From Actinomycetota bacterium (GTDB taxonomy: Bacteria > Actinomycetota > Thermoleophilia > Solirubrobacterales > 70-9), in NCBI GenBank assembly GCA_018268415.1, contig JAFDWO010000087.1, positions 28,947 through 92,946 of the forward strand: DNA of 64,000 nt. The letters run 5' to 3'. Each line of letters starts with the position of its first letter. Positions within the stretch are counted from its first letter, which is position 1. Below, piece by piece: positions 25,684 through 34,320 of this stretch. Below the pieces are notes generated by a model. It saw nothing but the letters and a program-made list of their open reading frames with translations, was not told where the DNA came from and ran no database searches. The position numbers were made by a program, and so were the translations under genes.

Positions 25684-26565
25684 ATGGAGAGCAGGCTCGA
25701 CGTCGGGGGCGGGGAGATCGTCTACGAGACGATCGGTGACGGCGATGTGGTGATTCTCACTCCGGGCGGGCGGCACGGCCGTGATGTCCCCGGGCTCCGT
25801 GAGCTCGCGGGCGGCCTCGCCGAGCGTGGGCTGATGGCGGTCATCTGGGACCGCCGTAACTGCGGCGCCGCCGACGTCGGGTTCGAAGGACGTTCGGAGT
25901 CGCATATGTGGGCCGAGGACCTGGCTGCGCTGGCGGTCGCGCTCGACCGCGGCCCGGTGCTCCTCGCCGGCGGCTCGGCCGGCTCCCGGATCTCCCTGCT
26001 GACCGCGGTCCTCCGTCCCGAGCTCACCAGAGGCTTGGCGCTCTGGTGGGTCACCGGCGGTCTCTACGGGCACTTCGGGCTCGCCGCGCACTTCTCGCTG
26101 CCGATGATCAAGGCGGTGAGCGACGGCGGCATGGAGGCGGTGGCCGACCTGCCGGAATGGGCCGCCTCGCAGCAGGCCAACCCCGGCAACCGCGACCGGA
26201 TCCTCACCGCCGACCCCGAGCAGTTCCGCGCGACCGCGATCCGCTGGCTCGAAGCCTTCGTGCCCGACTCGCGGAACCTGCTCCCCGGCGTCCCGACCGA
26301 CTCGCTGCGGGGGATCGAGGCGCCGGCTCTGATCTTCCGCAGCGAAGAGTCGGACCCGATGCATCCGGCGGCGACCACCGACGCGCTCGACCGGGTCCTG
26401 GCCGACTCGGAGCTCGTCGCGCCGCCCTGGTCGCCGCGCGAATGGCCCGCGATCGACGCGGCGATGCATCAGGGCAGCTTCGCCTGCTGGGAGCGGCTGG
26501 CGGCGCCGATCGCGGACTGGGCGGCGGCTCGCCGCGGAGACGGTCGTCTGTCCGTTACAGAATGA
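25684..26565 (+). CDS. Alpha/beta hydrolase
   Basis: A 293-residue alpha/beta-hydrolase fold protein. The oxyanion region is LTPGGRHG near residue 25, the nucleophile elbow GGSAGSR near residue 99 (Ser), and a late His lies in MHQGSF near residue 262. The catalytic acid is probably the Asp in EESDP. Hydrolysis of an ester, amide or C-C bond is possible. Start ATG 25684 has no ribosome site. A -10-like TATTGT at 25670-25675 lies 8 bases upstream, so it is probably leaderless like its divergent neighbour; TTG 25672 is the alternative. The stop overlaps the regulator gene (ATGA). Confidence 0.83.
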   Translation: MESRLDVGGGEIVYETIGDGDVVILTPGGRHGRDVPGLRELAGGLAERGLMAVIWDRRNCGAADVGFEGRSESHMWAEDLAALAVALDRGPVLLAGGSAGSRISLLTAVLRPELTRGLALWWVTGGLYGHFGLAAHFSLPMIKAVSDGGMEAVADLPEWAASQQANPGNRDRILTADPEQFRATAIRWLEAFVPDSRNLLPGVPTDSLRGIEAPALIFRSEESDPMHPAATTDALDRVLADSELVAPPWSPREWPAIDAAMHQGSFACWERLAAPIADWAAARRGDGRLSVTE

Positions 26566-27935
26566 CCAGTATGTCTGTCAAGGCGCCGTCGCGTGGTACG
26601 TTCCGTGCCGGTTTGGACACGGCGAAGTACATCAAAGGGTCGACGGCCTCGGAGATCGCCGCCAGCATCGAGAGCGCGATCACCTCGGACGCCCTGAAGG
26701 CCGAAAGTCGACTGCCCACGGTGCGGGCGCTGGCCGAGTCGTTGGGGGTCAGCCACTCGACCGTCGCGTCCGCCTACCGCACCCTGCAACTGCGCAACCT
26801 GATCTCCTCGCAGGGCCGCTCCGGCACCCTGGTGAACCCCCGCCCGCAGTTCGGCCCGCGGCCCGGGCTCGCCCTGCCGAGCGGCGTCCGGGACCTCGCC
26901 AGTGGCAATCCGAGCCCGGAGCTCCTGCCGCCGCTCGGGCGCTACCTGCCGGTCGAGGACGCACCCCCACGCCTCTACGGAGAGAAGCGGAACCTCGAGG
27001 CCCTGCTCGAGATCGGACGGGAGTGGTTCGGCGCGGGCGGGGTCGACGCCGAGGCGATGGCGGTGACGAACGGCGCGCTCGACGCCGTCGAGCGGCTGCT
27101 CGCCGCCACCTCCGCGGGCGATCGGGTGATCGTCGAGGACCCCGGCTTCTGGATCGTGCGCGACCTGCTCACCGCGCACGGCCGGCTGATCGAGCCGGTT
27201 CCGATCGACCAGGAGGGGTTTCGGCCCGAGGCGCTCGAGCGCGCCCTCGGCGACCCGGTCGCGGCGATCGTCTACAGCCCGGTCGCGCAGAATCCCACCG
27301 GGGCGGTCCTGACCGAGCGGCGGGCGACCGAGCTGCGCTCGATCCTGGCCGGTAGCCCCGACGCCTTCCTGATCGAGAACGACCACGCGAACCTGGTCGC
27401 CGGTGCCACGGCCGGCTCGCTGATCGAGCCCAACCGCAAACGGTGGGCGGTGGTCCGCACGGTGTCGAAGGCGCTCGGTCCCGACCTGCGGCTGGCCCTC
27501 GTGGCCGGCGACCGGCACACGATCGACACACTCGAGTCCCGCCAGCAGCTGGGTACCGCGTGGGTGAGTCACATCATGCAGCAGACGGTGGCGCGGATGC
27601 TCGCCGACGTGAAGGTCCGCAAGGGCTTCGGGGAGGCCGCCGCCATCTACGACGAGCGACGCCAGGCGCTGATCGCGGCGCTGGCCGCCGGCGGGGTTCC
27701 CGCCTACGGGAGCGCCGGGATGAACGTCTGGGTCCCGGTCGCCGAAGAGTCCTCGCTCGTCAGCCAGATGATCGAACGGGGCTGGGGGATCTGTCCCGGG
27801 GAGCGGTTCCGCGTCCGCAGCGAGGCGGCGGTGCGGATCACGATCTCGACCCTCGAGCCGGACGACGCTCGGAAGCTTGCACAGGACATGGCCGAAGTGA
27901 TGCGTGGCGCTGACTCCAGCGCCCGCTCGGCCTAG
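26562..27935 (+). CDS. MocR-type transcriptional regulator (GntR HTH plus aminotransferase fold)
   Basis: A 457-residue MocR/PdxR-type regulator. A winged-helix GntR domain occupies about residues 20-95 (SRLPTVRALAESLGVSHSTV, then AYRTLQLRNLISSQGRSGT). A PLP aminotransferase-like domain follows, with PVAQNPTG and the PLP-binding Lys in TVSKALG. Such regulators sense an amine or PLP adduct and control nearby genes. It is translationally coupled to the upstream hydrolase (ATGA overlap; ATG 26571 is an alternative start). The cyclase gene follows after 32 bases. Candidate targets are the hydrolase operon and the palindrome at 29728-29741. Confidence 0.9.
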   Translation: MTSMSVKAPSRGTFRAGLDTAKYIKGSTASEIAASIESAITSDALKAESRLPTVRALAESLGVSHSTVASAYRTLQLRNLISSQGRSGTLVNPRPQFGPRPGLALPSGVRDLASGNPSPELLPPLGRYLPVEDAPPRLYGEKRNLEALLEIGREWFGAGGVDAEAMAVTNGALDAVERLLAATSAGDRVIVEDPGFWIVRDLLTAHGRLIEPVPIDQEGFRPEALERALGDPVAAIVYSPVAQNPTGAVLTERRATELRSILAGSPDAFLIENDHANLVAGATAGSLIEPNRKRWAVVRTVSKALGPDLRLALVAGDRHTIDTLESRQQLGTAWVSHIMQQTVARMLADVKVRKGFGEAAAIYDERRQALIAALAAGGVPAYGSAGMNVWVPVAEESSLVSQMIERGWGICPGERFRVRSEAAVRITISTLEPDDARKLAQDMAEVMRGADSSARSA

Positions 27936-27967
27936 TACACGAACCAGCGAGACGAGGAGAGTCCGGG

Positions 27968-28768
27968 ATGCCTGACCTGATCGAAGCCGGCGGCCAACGC
28001 ATGGTGGCCTACGACCTGAGTGCGACGCTGACCAACGAGACCAGCTCGTTCGAGGCCAATCCTCACCACATCGAGTACACGACGAACGAGGACATGGAGG
28101 GCATCTGCGGCGACATCTTCGAAGGCCTGACCGTCGACTACTTCCCCGACGGCAAGCTCTTCAACATCGAGACGGTGACGCTCTCGACCCACGCCGGTAC
28201 CCACGTCGACGCACCACACCATTACGGGCCGGCGCGCGCCGGGGTGGCGCAGACGATCGACGAGGTGTCGCTGCGCTGGTACTTCGGTGACGGGGTGCGA
28301 CTCGACTTCACCCACAAGGAGCCCGGGTCCGGCATCACCAAGGACGACGTCCTCCGGGCTCTCGACGCGGCCGGGCACGAGCTGAAGCCCTACGACATCG
28401 TCCTCGCCTGGACCGGGACCAGCGCCCACTACGGCGAGCCCGGGTACGAGCGGATCCATCCCGGCCTGCGTCGCGAGGCGACCGAGTTCCTGATCGACCA
28501 GGGCGTGCGCCTGATCGGCATCGACGCCTGGGGCCTCGACCGGCCGAACCACATCATGATCGAGGAGGCGCGGGCCGGCGATCGCGACCAGCTCCTGGAG
28601 AGCCACGTCCTCGGTCGCGAGAAGGCGTACTCCCAGATCGAGAAGCTGGCCAACCTCGACCAGCTGCCGGTCTCCACCGGCTTCACCGTTGCCGCGTTCC
28701 CGATCAAGCTCGAGCGGGCCAGCGGTGCCTGGGCGCGGGTGGTGGCTTTCGTGCCCGAGGCCGGCTAG
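27968..28768 (+). CDS. Cyclase-family metal-dependent hydrolase
   Basis: A 266-residue protein of the cyclase / kynurenine-formamidase-like family, which hydrolyses amide, lactone or cyclic ketone bonds using a metal. The diagnostic metal motif is HAGTHVDAPHH near residues 77-87. Further family features are DIVLAWTGTSAH and GIDAWGLDRP. The ribosome site GAGGAGAG lies 8-10 bases upstream of ATG 27968. A second cyclase-family protein with a different sequence is encoded at 33453-34304, and an FAH-family gene follows after 21 bases. The substrate is unknown; ring opening fits the context. Confidence 0.88.
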   Translation: MPDLIEAGGQRMVAYDLSATLTNETSSFEANPHHIEYTTNEDMEGICGDIFEGLTVDYFPDGKLFNIETVTLSTHAGTHVDAPHHYGPARAGVAQTIDEVSLRWYFGDGVRLDFTHKEPGSGITKDDVLRALDAAGHELKPYDIVLAWTGTSAHYGEPGYERIHPGLRREATEFLIDQGVRLIGIDAWGLDRPNHIMIEEARAGDRDQLLESHVLGREKAYSQIEKLANLDQLPVSTGFTVAAFPIKLERASGAWARVVAFVPEAG

Positions 28769-28789
28769 CCCGGGCGTCGGGGCACCGAC

Positions 28790-29695
28790 ATGCGCTGGGT
28801 CAGCTTCGCCACCGCGGCCGATCCCCAGGTCGAGCGGGTGGGCGTCGCGATCGAGGAGGAGATCGTCGCCCTGCCGGCGGGCACGACGCTGCTCGGCCTG
28901 CTGCGGGCCGAAGGCGATCTCCGGGCCGCCGGGGAGGCGGCCCTGGCGGCCCGCCACGAGGTACAGGAGCCGGCTGCCGTCCGGCTCCTGCCGCCGATCC
29001 CGGAGCCGCCCAGCGTGCGGGACTTCATGGCGTTCGAGCAGCACGTCGCGAGCGCCGCTCGCCACTACGGGCGCGAGGTGGCCGAGGCCTGGTACCGGAT
29101 GCCGGTCTTCTACTTCTCCAACCCGGCGTCGATGTTCGGCGCGCGCGATCCGGTCGGCATCCCCGCCGACTCCGAGCGCTTCGACTTCGAGCTCGAGGTC
29201 GGTTGTGTGATCGGGCGCGAAGGTCGCGACGTGGCGGCGGCGGACGCGATGGATCACGTCGCCGGCTTCACCATCTTCTGCGACTGGAGCGCCCGTGATC
29301 TGCAGCTGGACGAGATGACGGTCGGCCTCGGGCCGGCCAAGGGGAAGGACAGCGCGACGACGCTCGGGCCCTTCATGGTGTCGCCGGAGGAGCTCGAGGA
29401 CGTCCAGAGCCCGAAGGGCTACGACCTCCGCATGAGCGCGTTCCTGAACGGCCGCGAACTGGGCTCGGACCGCTGGAGCAACGTGCACTTCTCCTTCCCG
29501 GAGATGATCGAGCGGGCCTCGCGGGGCACGCGGCTGCGCCCCGGCGACATCCTCGGCTCGGGCACCTGCGGGTACGGCTGCCTCTCCGAGCTCCGGCGCA
29601 GCGACGACCAGCTCGGCTGGCTCGCTCCCGGCGACGTGGTGAGGCTGGAGATCGAGCGGCTGGGGAGCGTGGAAAGCCGCATCACCAGCGGCTAA
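28790..29695 (+). CDS. Fumarylacetoacetate hydrolase-family protein
   Basis: A 301-residue FAH-fold enzyme. FAH-family members cleave C-C bonds in acylpyruvate-type products, or hydrate/decarboxylate 2-oxo acids. Metal-binding acidic residues are visible in FDFELEVGCVIG (Glu, Glu) and FCDWSARDLQ (Asp) near residues 137-170. The family lysine segment GPAKGKD and the C-terminal GSGTCGYGC follow. The short N-terminal domain (1-80) is present. It lies in the same orientation 21 bases after the cyclase gene, suggesting sequential ring opening and C-C cleavage. It ends at a TAA followed by an AT-rich promoter region. Confidence 0.9.
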   Translation: MRWVSFATAADPQVERVGVAIEEEIVALPAGTTLLGLLRAEGDLRAAGEAALAARHEVQEPAAVRLLPPIPEPPSVRDFMAFEQHVASAARHYGREVAEAWYRMPVFYFSNPASMFGARDPVGIPADSERFDFELEVGCVIGREGRDVAAADAMDHVAGFTIFCDWSARDLQLDEMTVGLGPAKGKDSATTLGPFMVSPEELEDVQSPKGYDLRMSAFLNGRELGSDRWSNVHFSFPEMIERASRGTRLRPGDILGSGTCGYGCLSELRRSDDQLGWLAPGDVVRLEIERLGSVESRITSG

Positions 29696-29727
29696 AAACA
29701 TATTTCCAACTATGTACGGTCCAAACC

Positions 29728-29741
29728 AGCACATTTGTGCT
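29728..29741. promoter_or_regulatory. Operator-like palindrome overlapping the -10 region
   Basis: AGCACA at 29728-29733 and TGTGCT at 29736-29741 are perfect reverse complements around TT. The last base is the first base of the -10 hexamer TAGGTT (29741-29746). Binding there would compete with RNA polymerase at the promoter for the 29755 operon. Confidence 0.55.
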
Positions 29742-29746
29742 AGGTT
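29741..29746 (+). promoter_or_regulatory. Probable -10 of a leaderless promoter
   Basis: TAGGTT, the same hexamer as at 17715-17720, lies 8 bases before ATG 29755. There is no ribosome site between them. The -35 at 17-18 bases is weak (GGTCCA-like), so an activator may be needed. Confidence 0.5.
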
Positions 29747-29754
29747 TATCCGGG

Positions 29755-31860
29755 ATGAACGCGGTCGACCACGCACCGGCACCGACGTCGCTTGCGCGAC
29801 TTCTGGCTCCACAGTCGATCGCGGTGGTCGGTGCCTCGGCCTCGGGCCGGGGCTTCGGCGCGCGGGTCGTCCAGAACCTGCGCGACCAGCGCTTCGGCGG
29901 CGACGTCTACGTGATCAACCCCAACGCCGCCGGCACGGAGATGCACGGCTTCCCGGTCTACCCGGATCTCGCCGGCGTCCCCGGCAGCATCGACGCGGCG
30001 GTCCTCGCGGTCGCCTCGACGGCCATCCCCCAGGTCCTCGAGGCCTGCGGCGAGAAGGGCGTCCGCCTCGCCGTCGTGATCAGCGCCGGCTTCGCCGAGC
30101 TCGGTGAGGTCGACCGCGAAGCGACCCTGAGCGAGCTGGTCGAGGACGGTGACCTGCGCATTCTCGGGCCCAACTGCCTCGGCTTCATCAACGTGTCCGA
30201 GTCGGTCGCCGCCACCGCGTCCGGCGCGGTCGGCGCCGCCGAGTTGATCGATGGCGGTGTCTCCTTCGTCACCCAGAGCGGCGGGGTCGGGATCACGTCG
30301 GTGTTCGCCCGGGCGCTCGAGCACGGCGTCGGCTTCCGCCGGGTCGTCTCCACCGGCAACGAGGCCGACCTGGGCGCCGCCGAGCTGATCGAGGCGATGA
30401 TCGAGGACCCGGAGACCAAGGTCGTCGCCGCGTTCCTCGAGCAGCTGCGCGAACCGGCCCGGTTCAGCGCGGCGGCGAAGAAGGCCGCGGTGGCGCAGGT
30501 GCCGCTGGTCGCGCTGAAGGTCGGCCGGACCGGAGCGGGGGCCCGCGCCGCCGCGACCCACACCGCGGCGTTGGTCGGGTCCGATCGCGTTGTCGACGCG
30601 ATCTTCCGCACCCACGGCGTGATCCGCGTCGACGACATCGACGAGCTGTGGCGGGTGGCGGGTTTCCTCGCGCAGTCGCCGCTGCCGCGCGGCAACCGGG
30701 TCGGGGTGCTGGGGACCTCGGGCGGGATGAACGGCGTGCTCGCCGATCAGCTGAGCCTGCACGGCCTGGAGCTGCCGGACCTCGCGGCGGAGACCGAGGC
30801 GCGGCTCCGCGAGCTGCTCCCCGCTTACGCCGGGATCGGCAACCCGCTCGACATCACCGGCGCCGCGCTCGGCCTCGAGGGCGAGGCGCGGCTCTACGCC
30901 GACCTGCTGGAAGCGATGAACGCCGACCCGAGCGTCGATCTGATCGTCGCGATGATGTGGGGCGGGCCGACCTTGCGCGACGACCTGGAGGTCCTCACGG
31001 CCGCGGTCGAGGGCTTCGAGAAGCCGGTCGCGGTCGTCTGCCCCGGGGTCGAGGAGGGCGTCCGGGCCCTCGCCGCGCTGGAGCGCAGCCCGATCGGGCT
31101 CTTCACCTCGCCCAGCGAGTGCGCCGCGGTGCTGGGCCACGCGGTCCGCTACCGCGCCTTCCTCGACCGGATCGACGAGGCGGCCGACGAGGACGCCGGC
31201 GACGGCATCGCGGATACCCCCGCGGCCCCGTCCACGGTGAGCCGCGACCCATGGGAGATGCTCGCCGCGTACGGGATCTCCGGCGCGCCGAGCGCGACCG
31301 TCGGCGACGCTCCCGAAGCGGTGGAGGCGGCCGGGTCGCTCGGCTACCCGGTCGCGATCAAGCTCGACGACCCCGAGGTCATGCACAAGACCGAGGTCGG
31401 CGGGGTCCACCTCGATCTTCGCGGGCCCGCCGAGGTCACCGCGGCGGTCGAGTCGCTGCGCCGCGGGTTCCCCGACTCGCCCCTGGTCGTCCAGTCGATG
31501 GTCAGCGGCATCGAGGTCCTGATCGGGGTCCAGCACGATCCCCAGTTCGGGCCCGTGATCGCGGTCGGGGCGGGCGGCACGCTGGTCGAGCTCCTGTCCG
31601 ACACGGTGCTCGCGCTGCCGCCGCTGAGCGAGCGCGACGTCATCGGCATGCTCGGCGAGCTGCGCCTGAAGCAACTTCTCGACGGCGTCCGGGGGGCAGG
31701 TCCTGCCGACGTGGGTGCCCTCGCGCGGGCGGTCAGCAACGTCGCGCGGCTGGCGCTCGACCTGGGCGACGAACTCGAGTCCCTTGACATAAACCCGATC
31801 GTCGTCCTGCCCCAAGGGGAGGGCACGGCGGTCCTGGACGTGGCGGTGGAGTGGCGATGA
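29755..31860 (+). CDS. ADP-forming acyl-CoA synthetase (acetate-CoA ligase type)
   Basis: A 701-residue fused-subunit, NDP-forming acyl-CoA synthetase, converting acid + CoA + ATP to acyl-CoA + ADP + phosphate or the reverse. Order: CoA-binding domain (LAPQSIAVVGASASGRGFG, residues 10-140), succinyl-CoA-ligase-like domains with the phosphorylated His in ATHTAALVG (about His269), a linker, and an ATP-grasp domain from about residue 495 (YPVAIKLDDPEVMHKTEVGGV). Start ATG 29755 is preceded by a -10 hexamer and no ribosome site. The stop overlaps a mini-ORF that leads into the thiolase-like gene. The acyl group is unknown. Confidence 0.92.
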   Translation: MNAVDHAPAPTSLARLLAPQSIAVVGASASGRGFGARVVQNLRDQRFGGDVYVINPNAAGTEMHGFPVYPDLAGVPGSIDAAVLAVASTAIPQVLEACGEKGVRLAVVISAGFAELGEVDREATLSELVEDGDLRILGPNCLGFINVSESVAATASGAVGAAELIDGGVSFVTQSGGVGITSVFARALEHGVGFRRVVSTGNEADLGAAELIEAMIEDPETKVVAAFLEQLREPARFSAAAKKAAVAQVPLVALKVGRTGAGARAAATHTAALVGSDRVVDAIFRTHGVIRVDDIDELWRVAGFLAQSPLPRGNRVGVLGTSGGMNGVLADQLSLHGLELPDLAAETEARLRELLPAYAGIGNPLDITGAALGLEGEARLYADLLEAMNADPSVDLIVAMMWGGPTLRDDLEVLTAAVEGFEKPVAVVCPGVEEGVRALAALERSPIGLFTSPSECAAVLGHAVRYRAFLDRIDEAADEDAGDGIADTPAAPSTVSRDPWEMLAAYGISGAPSATVGDAPEAVEAAGSLGYPVAIKLDDPEVMHKTEVGGVHLDLRGPAEVTAAVESLRRGFPDSPLVVQSMVSGIEVLIGVQHDPQFGPVIAVGAGGTLVELLSDTVLALPPLSERDVIGMLGELRLKQLLDGVRGAGPADVGALARAVSNVARLALDLGDELESLDINPIVVLPQGEGTAVLDVAVEWR

Positions 31861-31894
31861 ACCTGAAGACGGTGGAGTGGTGATGAACCTGAAG
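31844..31894 (+). repeat. Tandem duplication of a translation-start region
   Basis: A 25-base segment at 31844-31868 recurs at 31870-31894 with one difference (C31855 versus T31881). Each copy holds GGTGGAG, an ATG and the codons AAC CTG AAG, so the start region of the thiolase-like gene has been copied in tandem. Confidence 0.85.
31857..31883 (+). CDS. Eight-codon mini-ORF bridging the synthetase stop and thiolase start
   Basis: The first copy of the duplicated start region encodes MNLKTVEW and then TGA. Its ATG overlaps the synthetase stop (ATGA) and its TGA overlaps the thiolase ATG (TGATG). It has the form of a coupling leader peptide. Whether it is translated is inference; it could be a neutral relic of the duplication. 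Confidence 0.4.
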   Translation: MNLKTVEW

Positions 31895-33028
31895 GACGAG
31901 GTCGCGATCGTCGGCATCGGGCAGACCGAGTTCAGCCGGGGATCCGGTCGCACCGAACTCGATCTCGCCTGCGAGGCGATCTCGGCAGCGATCGAGGATG
32001 CCGGGCTCGACGTCGGTGAAATCGACGGGCTGACCAAATACGAAATGGACGGCACCCTGGAGATCTCGCTGGTCAGTGCCCTGGGCATCCCCAACCTGAG
32101 GTACTTCGGGCAGGTCGGTTATGGAGGCAGCGGGCAGTCCTCGGTCGTGCAGATGGCCGCGATGGGCGTGGCCACGGGCCAGTGCGACGTCGCCGTCTGT
32201 TATCGCGCGATGAACGGTCGCTCCGGCCTGCGCCTGGGGCTCTCGCGGGCCGGTGAACGCGCGGTCGGGGCCTTCGCCTACACCGATCCGTTCGGCATGG
32301 TCTCGATGGCCCAACGGCTCGGCATGTTCGCCCGCCGCCACATGATCGAGTACGGGTCGACCGAGGAGCAGTTCGGGCACGCCGCCGTCACCCTGCGCGA
32401 CCACGCCCAGCACAACCCGAAAGCGATCATGTACGGGCGGCCGATCACGCTCGAGGACCACCAGGAAAGCCGGATGATCGCCGACCCGCTGCGCCTCCTC
32501 GATTGCTGCCTGGAGTCCGACGGGGCGGTGGCGCTGGTGTTGACCCGGGCCGACCGGGCGAAGACCCTGCGCCGCAAGCCGGTGTACATCATGTCCACCG
32601 CGCAGGCCACCGGGCCGCACGCGGACGGGATCGTCTTCCGCCCCTCCTTGGCCGTCGCCGAGTCCCCGCTCGCCGCCCGCGACCTCTACGCCCGCGCCGG
32701 CGTCGGGCCGGGGGACGTCGACGTGGCGATGCTCTACGACCACTTCACGCCGTTCATCCTGATCGGCCTGGAATCGTTCGGGTTCTGCGGGCCGGGTGAG
32801 GCGGGGCCGTTCGTGGAAGAGGGCAACATCCGCTGGCCGCACGGCCCCCTGCCGGTCAACACGCACGGCGGCAGCCACTCCGAGGCCTACGTCCACGGCC
32901 TCACGCACGTCGCCGAGGCAGTCCGCCAGCTCCGTGGCACCTCCACGGCGCAGGTTGACGATGCCGAGATCGCGTTGGTCGGCAGCTCGGTGAATCAGGT
33001 ATCCAGCGCGCTCATTCTGAGGAGATGA
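31883..33028 (+). CDS. Thiolase-like protein lacking the active-site Cys (possible Ltp2-type aldolase)
   Basis: A 381-residue thiolase-fold protein. Where active thiolases carry the nucleophile Cys, this one reads QVGYGGSGQSS, with no Cys. The classical GHP motif is replaced by THGGSHSEAYVHG. It keeps YDHFTPFILIGLESFGF, the Tyr-rich region of lipid-transfer-protein thiolases. A DUF35 partner overlaps its 3' end by 4 bases. This combination recalls the steroid side-chain retro-aldolase Ltp2 with its DUF35 partner, so C-C aldol cleavage of a CoA thioester is a reasonable inference. Start ATG 31883; GTG codons at 31877 and 31880 are alternatives. Confidence 0.85.
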   Translation: MNLKDEVAIVGIGQTEFSRGSGRTELDLACEAISAAIEDAGLDVGEIDGLTKYEMDGTLEISLVSALGIPNLRYFGQVGYGGSGQSSVVQMAAMGVATGQCDVAVCYRAMNGRSGLRLGLSRAGERAVGAFAYTDPFGMVSMAQRLGMFARRHMIEYGSTEEQFGHAAVTLRDHAQHNPKAIMYGRPITLEDHQESRMIADPLRLLDCCLESDGAVALVLTRADRAKTLRRKPVYIMSTAQATGPHADGIVFRPSLAVAESPLAARDLYARAGVGPGDVDVAMLYDHFTPFILIGLESFGFCGPGEAGPFVEEGNIRWPHGPLPVNTHGGSHSEAYVHGLTHVAEAVRQLRGTSTAQVDDAEIALVGSSVNQVSSALILRR

Positions 33029-33456
33029 GGATGACTACCTTGGGCAAAGAGTTCGGCCTGCCGTTGCCGCTGATCGACGTCGGCAACCAGTCCTTCTGGC
33101 AAGGCACCGCGGCGGGCGAGTTGCGCCTGCAGGCGTGTGAGCAGTGTGGTGAGTTCAGGTATCCGCCCGCGCCCGCGTGCTGGAACTGTCACGCGATGGG
33201 GGGAACCTGGACCGCGGTCAGCGGTAAGGGTTTCGTCTACTCCTGGGTGATCGCCCACCACGCGGCCCACCCCGGGGCGGCCGACCTGGTGCCGTACAAC
33301 ATCGTCATCGTCGAGCTCGAGGAGGGGCCGCGGCTGGTCAGCAACCTCGTCGACTGCCCGAACGAGGAGATCGAGGCCGGCCTTCCGGTCGAGGCCCTCT
33401 TCGAGGAGGTCAGCGACGACGTCACCCTGCCGCGGTTCCGCCGGTCGGGACGATGA
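33025..33456 (+). CDS. DUF35 Zn-ribbon/OB-fold partner protein
   Basis: A 143-residue DUF35 protein: an N-terminal helix (FWQGTAAGELRLQACEQCG), a four-Cys zinc ribbon (CEQC near residue 38 and CWNC near residue 53), and an OB fold (GFVYSWVI to VEALFEE). DUF35 proteins bind acyl-CoA and assemble with thiolase-like enzymes as active heteromers. Both junctions are 4-base ATGA overlaps, with the thiolase-like gene upstream and the cyclase gene downstream. The same domain appears fused to an acyl-CoA ligase at 12827-14707. ATG 33031 is an alternative start. Confidence 0.92.
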   Translation: MRMTTLGKEFGLPLPLIDVGNQSFWQGTAAGELRLQACEQCGEFRYPPAPACWNCHAMGGTWTAVSGKGFVYSWVIAHHAAHPGAADLVPYNIVIVELEEGPRLVSNLVDCPNEEIEAGLPVEALFEEVSDDVTLPRFRRSGR

Positions 33457-34304
33457 GCGTCGAAGCCACGCCCCGCGCCTCGGCGAACGCGACGCACGAG
33501 GACCACGCGGGGCGCGAGGCGGGGCTGCAGTTCTTCGACCTCTCCCACCCCTGGGGCCACGACGCGCCGCTCTGGCCCTACTTCCCCGACGTCAAGATCG
33601 AGCGCTTCCATTATCACGCGAAGTCGGGGGTGCTCTCGCAGCAGATCACGACGTTCATGCACTGCACCACGCACACCGACGCGCCCGCGCACGTGATCGA
33701 GGGGACCCGCTTCATCGACGAGGTGCCGCTGGCCTCCTACTTCGGCACGGGCGTCGTCGTCTCGATCCCGAAGGCGAAATGGGAGGTGATCACGGCCGCC
33801 GACCTGGAGAGCGCGACGCCGGCGATCCGCCCCGGTGACATCGTCATCGTCAACACCGGTTGGCACCACCACTGGGGGGACTCGAGGAAGTACTTCGTCG
33901 ACTCGCCGGGGACCTACGACGAGGCGGGCGCCTGGCTCGCCGAGAAGGGCGTCAAGGGCTTCGGGATCGATTGCCAGGCGCTCGACCACCCGCTCGGCAC
34001 GGCGATCGGCCCGCAGCCGAACGGTCCCCTGATCCCGACCGTGCTCGATGAGTACCGCGAGCACACCGGCCGCGAGGCGGCCGATGATTTCCCGCTCTGG
34101 GAGCCCTGCCACCGCCACCTGCTCGGCAACGGGATCGTCGGCTTCGAGAACGTCGGCGGTGAGCTCGACGCGGTGACCGGCAAGCGGGTGACCTTCGCCG
34201 CCTTCCCCTGGCGCTGGACCAAGGGCGATGGCTGCATCGTGCGCCTGGTCGCGATCGTCGACCCGACCGGCGAGTACAGGATCGAGACGGGCACGGCCTC
34301 CTGA
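33453..34304 (+). CDS. Cyclase-family metal-dependent hydrolase
   Basis: A 283-residue member of the cyclase/kynurenine-formamidase-like family, the second in this region. The metal motif is HTDAPAH, preceded by FMHCTTHTD, near residues 66-77; compared with the 27968 protein, HAGTH is replaced by HCTTH. Later features are VIVNTGWHHHWGD and FGIDCQALDHP. A late insert (TGREAADDFPLWEPCHRHLLG) is probably part of the active-site cover. It overlaps the DUF35 gene by 4 bases. Likely role: hydrolytic opening of a cyclic or amide-linked intermediate; substrate unknown. Confidence 0.87.
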   Translation: MSVEATPRASANATHEDHAGREAGLQFFDLSHPWGHDAPLWPYFPDVKIERFHYHAKSGVLSQQITTFMHCTTHTDAPAHVIEGTRFIDEVPLASYFGTGVVVSIPKAKWEVITAADLESATPAIRPGDIVIVNTGWHHHWGDSRKYFVDSPGTYDEAGAWLAEKGVKGFGIDCQALDHPLGTAIGPQPNGPLIPTVLDEYREHTGREAADDFPLWEPCHRHLLGNGIVGFENVGGELDAVTGKRVTFAAFPWRWTKGDGCIVRLVAIVDPTGEYRIETGTAS

Positions 34305-34320
34305 TGGGGGAGGTCGTCGG

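Noticed and set aside
29746..32094. A 782-codon open frame on the minus strand
   Set aside because: It is antisense to the ADP-forming acyl-CoA synthetase, whose domains are all present; no recognisable domain in the antisense product.
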